Shown here piece by piece: positions 6,001 through 9,631 of a stretch of DNA of 9,631 nt (the first letter of the stretch is position 1; the number at the start of each line of letters is the position of its first letter). A program made the translations under genes and the position numbers. Source of the DNA: Gammaproteobacteria bacterium (GTDB taxonomy: Bacteria; Pseudomonadota; Gammaproteobacteria; Arenicellales; JAOTYS01); NCBI GenBank assembly GCA_029861795.1, contig JAOTYS010000151.1:1-9631 (forward strand). The letters are read 5' to 3'. The notes under the pieces are model-generated. The model saw only the letters and a list, made by a program, of their open reading frames with translations. It did no database searches and was not told the DNA's origin.

Positions 6001-7705
6001 TCACGGTGAGGACGCTGGCGGTGCTTCCGACGACTTGGTCGGTTGTAGTGACTGGATCAGGTTGCTCGCGCCCAATATGGCTGCTGGTCCTTCGAAACCC
6101 CCACCAGTGCCTTGGACGTAAACGCCGGGAATCTTGACAATGTCTGGGTTTTCTACGGCAGCGGATAGCACTGCTTTGAGCACTGCGAGTTGATACACCC
6201 GGTCACTGCCCAGCACTTCTGTTTGGGCCTTCTGACCGGTAGCGATCTCGATCAGTTTAAGCTTCTCACCTTCACCCTCCAGTCGTAGTTTCTCCTTGCG
6301 TTGTTCCGCCACCTGCACTTGGATTTGTGCCCGCACTAATTCGGCCTGTTGGTCCGCGGTGGCGCGGCTTTTCTCTACTGATATTCGCGTGTCCTGAGCC
6401 TTTCTTTCTTGGGTAAAGGTGTTTTCTAATTGGCGAGCCAATTGTTCGCGTTGCCGCGCCACCAGCAACTCCGGTGGGATGGCGGGATCGCCAAATCTCA
6501 CTTCCTTAGTTGTGACGCCGGCTTTGTAACTTTCCGGATGAATACCTTGTTCGACTAAGGTCTCTAAGGTGTCGCGCTCTTCAATCAAATCCAGTACCTT
6601 GCGACCCGGTGCTCCCACTATGTTGCGCACGATGCTACGTAAAGCCGGCGTGACAATACGGTCTTCCACTTCTTGTAGCCCACCCACTGAGGCTACTACG
6701 CGTGGGGCAGCAGAAGCCTCTACCTGTACCACCACGCGTACGTCCTGCGGCACACGCCAGCCCTCTACTGTCACGACGATGGCGCGGTCAGCCGCACTCT
6801 TTGGCACGGGGATGTTTTCAGATTTCGCTTCCTGATTGATGGTGCCGTCGTTGTTCACTGTCAGATCAATTCGGCGTTTTTCGTATCCGCCTGCATACAC
6901 CCAAGTCTGGGCACGGGTAGGAATGATCGTTGGGGTATAGGCTTTCTGGTTCAGATAGTATCTACCTGGTAACAGCGGCTCATTCCACACGCCGATACAG
7001 CCTTTCGATACGATAGGCACGGATAGTGCGGAACCACTACCGCTCGATCGCAAGGCTCTCGATTTACGTTCAGCGTCCTCGCATCCTTCGACCTCCTGCA
7101 CGTTCGACTTGATTACCGCCACTTCGCCGGCTTTAACCTCCAAGGCATCCATAAGCTGTATGGCGAACAGATATTGATTGAAACGATATTTACCCGGTTT
7201 CAGTACCGTAAGTTGTGGACCTTTTTGCCCGCCATTTCGCAGGAAGAATTCTGCGTCCAACATTTGGCCGATCTCGGCATCCGGCCAACCCTTGGCGATG
7301 AACTGCTCCGGCGCTCAGCGGGTCACCATCTTTTGCTGTGACCAGGCCGTACTTTCCAGGCGGTACAGTGACCACTGGAGACCCTTCCACCTGAAACAAC
7401 ACATTTACAAATGGAATAAAATGGAAACCTGGTCCCAGAATCCGAGCTTGTGGTCCTTTTTGGTCATCGAACGCGATGATCTGGCCAGGCTTCATGTCGT
7501 CCCCAAGATAAATTCGTTTCAGATGCCCGATTTCTTCCTGGCCGATGGTGACGATGGAGGAGAACGCGGACGCCCCAATGGTCGCAATCCACAACGCCAT
7601 ACTACCCCATTTGAGAAAGCGGGAATGCGTCGTGCTAGTCTTCGCAAGAACGCCAGTAATAAGTGCGGCGAGCGCGAGCAGTACTACAAATCCAATATAT
7701 CCCAT
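6001..7705 (-). pseudogene. SPFH/band-7 (flotillin/prohibitin-like) membrane protein with a frameshift
   Basis: Two overlapping - strand frames make one protein of 567 residues if one base is skipped near 7309. Frame one (7705-7310) encodes residues 1-132: hydrophobic segments at about 3-20 and 33-52, then the band-7 start (IVTIGQEEIGHLKRIYLG...GPGFHFIPF). Frame two (7308-6001) resumes with EQFIAKGWPDAEIGQ and continues through the SPFH core to a charged coiled coil (about 415-492) rich in Glu, Arg, Gln and Ala, then 'GSDRVYQLAVLKAVLSAAVE' and a Gly-rich end, as in flotillins. Such proteins form oligomeric membrane scaffolds. The ATG at 7705 is preceded by GAGGGGGG (7718-7711). Frame one runs on to a stop at 7190, giving a 171-residue truncated product; frame two has a TGA just upstream (7317-7315). 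A sequencing error is possible, since everything else is well preserved. It lies about 260 bp downstream of the permease gene. Confidence 0.8.
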
Positions 7706-7710
7706 GATGT

Positions 7711-7718
7711 CCCCCCTC
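7711..7718 (-). promoter_or_regulatory. Ribosome binding site of the SPFH gene
   Basis: Read on the - strand, GAGGGGGG ends 5 bases before the ATG at 7705. It decides for this start over an in-frame GTG at 7759, which would add 18 polar residues ahead of the first membrane segment. Confidence 0.65.
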
Positions 7719-7965
7719 GTATTGTCGTTTGTCTGCGCGACCTCGCGAGTGCTTGACACTGAACAAGATCATTCGCATGTTGCAGCGCTGTCGTCGATAA
7801 GACCAAGGTAGTGATACGCGCAACACTCCACGCAGAGACTAGGGATGTGCTTTTAAGTGTTAAATATAGTGTCAAATTTGGGTTTTTAAAGGACTGCGGT
7901 CAGGATCAAGGACTTGCAATGAACAAGTTCTAGGGCGTTTATGCTGGTTCCCTATGCAAACGTAA

Positions 7966-9631
7966 TTAAGGGTTAAGCGGCCACACAATCAAGATCATCG
8001 GTATACCAACCAACACTATCAATACTTCCAGTGGTAGCCCCATACGCCAATAATCGGTGAAGCGGTATCCCCCAGGGCCCATCACTAAGGTATTGGATTG
8101 ATGACCGATGGGCGTTAAGAACGCGCAGGATGCACCTACTGCCACAGCCATAAGAAATGGGTCAATACTGACGTCGAGGTTCTCTGCGATGGCGACGGAG
8201 ATTGGTGCCATCACCAACGCAGTAGCGGCATTGTTGATGATGTCGGAAAGAAACATGGTCACCACCAGCACCAGACCTAACACTACAAAGACAGGCAAAC
8301 CGGAAGTGAGCTCTACAATGCTGTTGGCTACCAAAGTGGTGGCGCCAGTTTGCTCCAACGCGCGGCCCACTGGAATCATGGCGCCAAGCAATATGATTAC
8401 CGGCCAATCGATCTCTTTGTATATGTCGCGCGCGGGCAAGATGCCAAGCAAAACATAGACCACGATGGCGAGGACAAACGCTACCGCGGTAGGCATGATG
8501 CCGGCGACGCCTAGGGCGATTGCGGCTGCGAAGATGCTCAACGCCAACCCCACCCGCTGTGGACGGCCAATGCGAAGCTCGCGTTCCGCCAATGGCAGTA
8601 ACCCTAAATGATTGAACATCTCTTCCATGGTAGCAGCGTCGCCTTGCAGTAACATTACATCGCCTGCTTTGAACTGCTGTCTGCGAAGCCTGCGACGCAC
8701 CGCTTTACCCTGACGAGCTAGGGCTACTAGAGCAACGGCATTGCCGCTGCGACGCCTTAGGTAGGCCACATCACGTCCCTCTAGCGGTGACCGAACGGTA
8801 ATTACGCCTTCGGCGAGAGTGAGGTCATCTGATGTTAAATCATAAAAAGCCTGGGTCGCGCTGGTGACGAGTTCCACACCCTCCTCATCGATGAGTTTCT
8901 TCACACCTTTGGGATCGGCACGCAAGATAAGTACATCGCCTTTGCTAAGGACATGATCGGCAGGGGTCGCCATGGCGCGACCGTGTCCGCGTGCCAAGCC
9001 GATTATGTCGATACCTTCACTGTCCAAGACTTCAATTGACCCGGGCGACTTACCGATCAATACACTGTCTTCTGGTATACGCACCTCAGTCAGATAATCG
9101 TCTATCGCGAATAGCTGTTGGGGCGCATTCTTGGAGCGACGCTCTTTCGGGATCAAATGCCACCCGAATAGGGTGATGAAGACCACACCTAACACGGCGA
9201 CGACCAGCCCGACACCGCTGAAATCGAACATCAAGAACGGCGCATCGGCCACTTCGGCTCGATAACTTGCGATGATGATATTTGGGGGCGTACCAATCAT
9301 GGTGGTCATGCCGCCCAGAATGCTGCCGAAGGCCAGTGGCATTAACAATATCGCAGGAGATCGGTTGTGTTCACCGGCGGTGGCGAGTGCCACGGGCAGC
9401 ATCAGTGCCAGCGCACCAACGTTGTTCATGAATGCCGACGCGACAGTGACCACGGCGGTTAACGCTGCAATGTGCAACAGCTGATGTTCAGTCAGTGGAA
9501 TGAGTTTTTGTGCAATAAGATCTACCACGCCCGAGTTTTTTAGTGCATGGCTAATCACCAACACCGCCGCCACAGTAATCACAGCGGGATGACCGAAACC
9601 GACAAACGCCTCCGAGGGGTCAACAAGTTTC
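7966..9631 (-). CDS. SLC13/DASS-family permease with two internal RCK_C (TrkA-C) domains, 5' end outside window
   Basis: The frame is open to the right edge; the 554 visible residues begin KLVDPSEAFVGFGHPAVITV, typical of the region after the first helices of SLC13 (CitT/ArsB-superfamily) carriers, so a short N-terminal part is missing. In order: membrane helices with FMNN (about 67-70) and MIGTPPNI (about 112-118); two cytosolic RCK_C domains at about 181-256 (VRIPEDSVLIGKSPGSIEVLD..) and 268-345 (ITVRSPLEGRDVAYLRRR..GDVMLLQG); then more helices with the second conserved site SDIINNAATALVM (about 462-474) and 'TPIGHQSNTLVMGPGGYRFT' (from about 506). The paired N-N/GTPPN and INNA/GHQSN motifs form the substrate and sodium sites in this family. 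RCK_C domains suggest gating by a ligand. Substrate (dicarboxylate, sulfate or another anion) cannot be told from the sequence. It ends with TAA at 7966-7968, without a clear intrinsic terminator. Confidence 0.88.
   Translation of the reverse strand, partial: KLVDPSEAFVGFGHPAVITVAAVLVISHALKNSGVVDLIAQKLIPLTEHQLLHIAALTAVVTVASAFMNNVGALALMLPVALATAGEHNRSPAILLMPLAFGSILGGMTTMIGTPPNIIIASYRAEVADAPFLMFDFSGVGLVVAVLGVVFITLFGWHLIPKERRSKNAPQQLFAIDDYLTEVRIPEDSVLIGKSPGSIEVLDSEGIDIIGLARGHGRAMATPADHVLSKGDVLILRADPKGVKKLIDEEGVELVTSATQAFYDLTSDDLTLAEGVITVRSPLEGRDVAYLRRRSGNAVALVALARQGKAVRRRLRRQQFKAGDVMLLQGDAATMEEMFNHLGLLPLAERELRIGRPQRVGLALSIFAAAIALGVAGIMPTAVAFVLAIVVYVLLGILPARDIYKEIDWPVIILLGAMIPVGRALEQTGATTLVANSIVELTSGLPVFVVLGLVLVVTMFLSDIINNAATALVMAPISVAIAENLDVSIDPFLMAVAVGASCAFLTPIGHQSNTLVMGPGGYRFTDYWRMGLPLEVLIVLVGIPMILIVWPLNP

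Noticed and set aside
7178..7756. Open + strand frame of 192 codons over the SPFH frameshift
   Set aside because: It is a shadow of the SPFH gene on the other strand; residues are compositionally odd and no ribosome site is present.
7848..7875. TTGACA with AT-rich DNA behind it, as promoter of the SPFH gene
   Set aside because: The best -10-like hexamer (TTAAAA) is only 13 bases away and the normal spacing gives AAGCAC; the region is AT-rich but no consistent promoter can be set.
1..9631. CRISPR array, tRNA, rRNA, retron or toxin-antitoxin pair
   Set aside because: No regularly spaced repeats, cloverleaf-like sequence, reverse transcriptase or small paired genes were seen.

Overview
The window looks like chromosomal DNA of a gammaproteobacterium-like Gram-negative with roughly balanced base composition. 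The evidence is a small lipoprotein with a Gram-negative style lipobox, a GTAG-type REP-like palindrome, an SLC13 permease with internal RCK_C domains and Proteobacteria-style Shine-Dalgarno sites. This placement is an inference from gene content; no rRNA or tRNA is present to confirm it.

Left part, + strand (1-2221): the 3' part of a probable one-component regulator with a sensor-like C-terminal region; a complete inositol-monophosphatase-family phosphatase, best read as the histidinol-phosphatase type (HisN); and a ChaC-like gamma-glutamylcyclotransferase. Middle left, - strand (4514-2289): a two-gene operon of a DHCR24-like FAD-dependent oxidoreductase followed 3 bp later by an alpha/beta hydrolase. 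The two strands converge at 2221/2289. Together the pair suggests reduction and hydrolysis of a lipid or isoprenoid-like substrate, but the substrate is unknown.

Middle (4515-6000): a gene-poor 1.5-kb stretch that looks like decayed and repeat-bearing DNA. It holds a REP-like hairpin pair, a cluster of TTTTTGGC repeats around an inverted repeat, stop-interrupted coding remnants (one resembling an NYN/LabA-type nuclease domain, one with a YGMTET motif like acyl-CoA synthetases) and one apparently intact, easily missed 59-residue lipoprotein gene on the - strand.

Right part, - strand (9631-6001): an SLC13/DASS-type permease whose 5' end lies outside the window, then an SPFH/band-7 membrane protein whose reading frame is broken by a single-base shift near 7309 and which ends at a strong stem-loop. 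No convincing novel multi-gene system is visible. The observations most worth checking are the frameshifted SPFH gene, the missed lipoprotein, the DHCR24-like/hydrolase pair and the decayed island between them.
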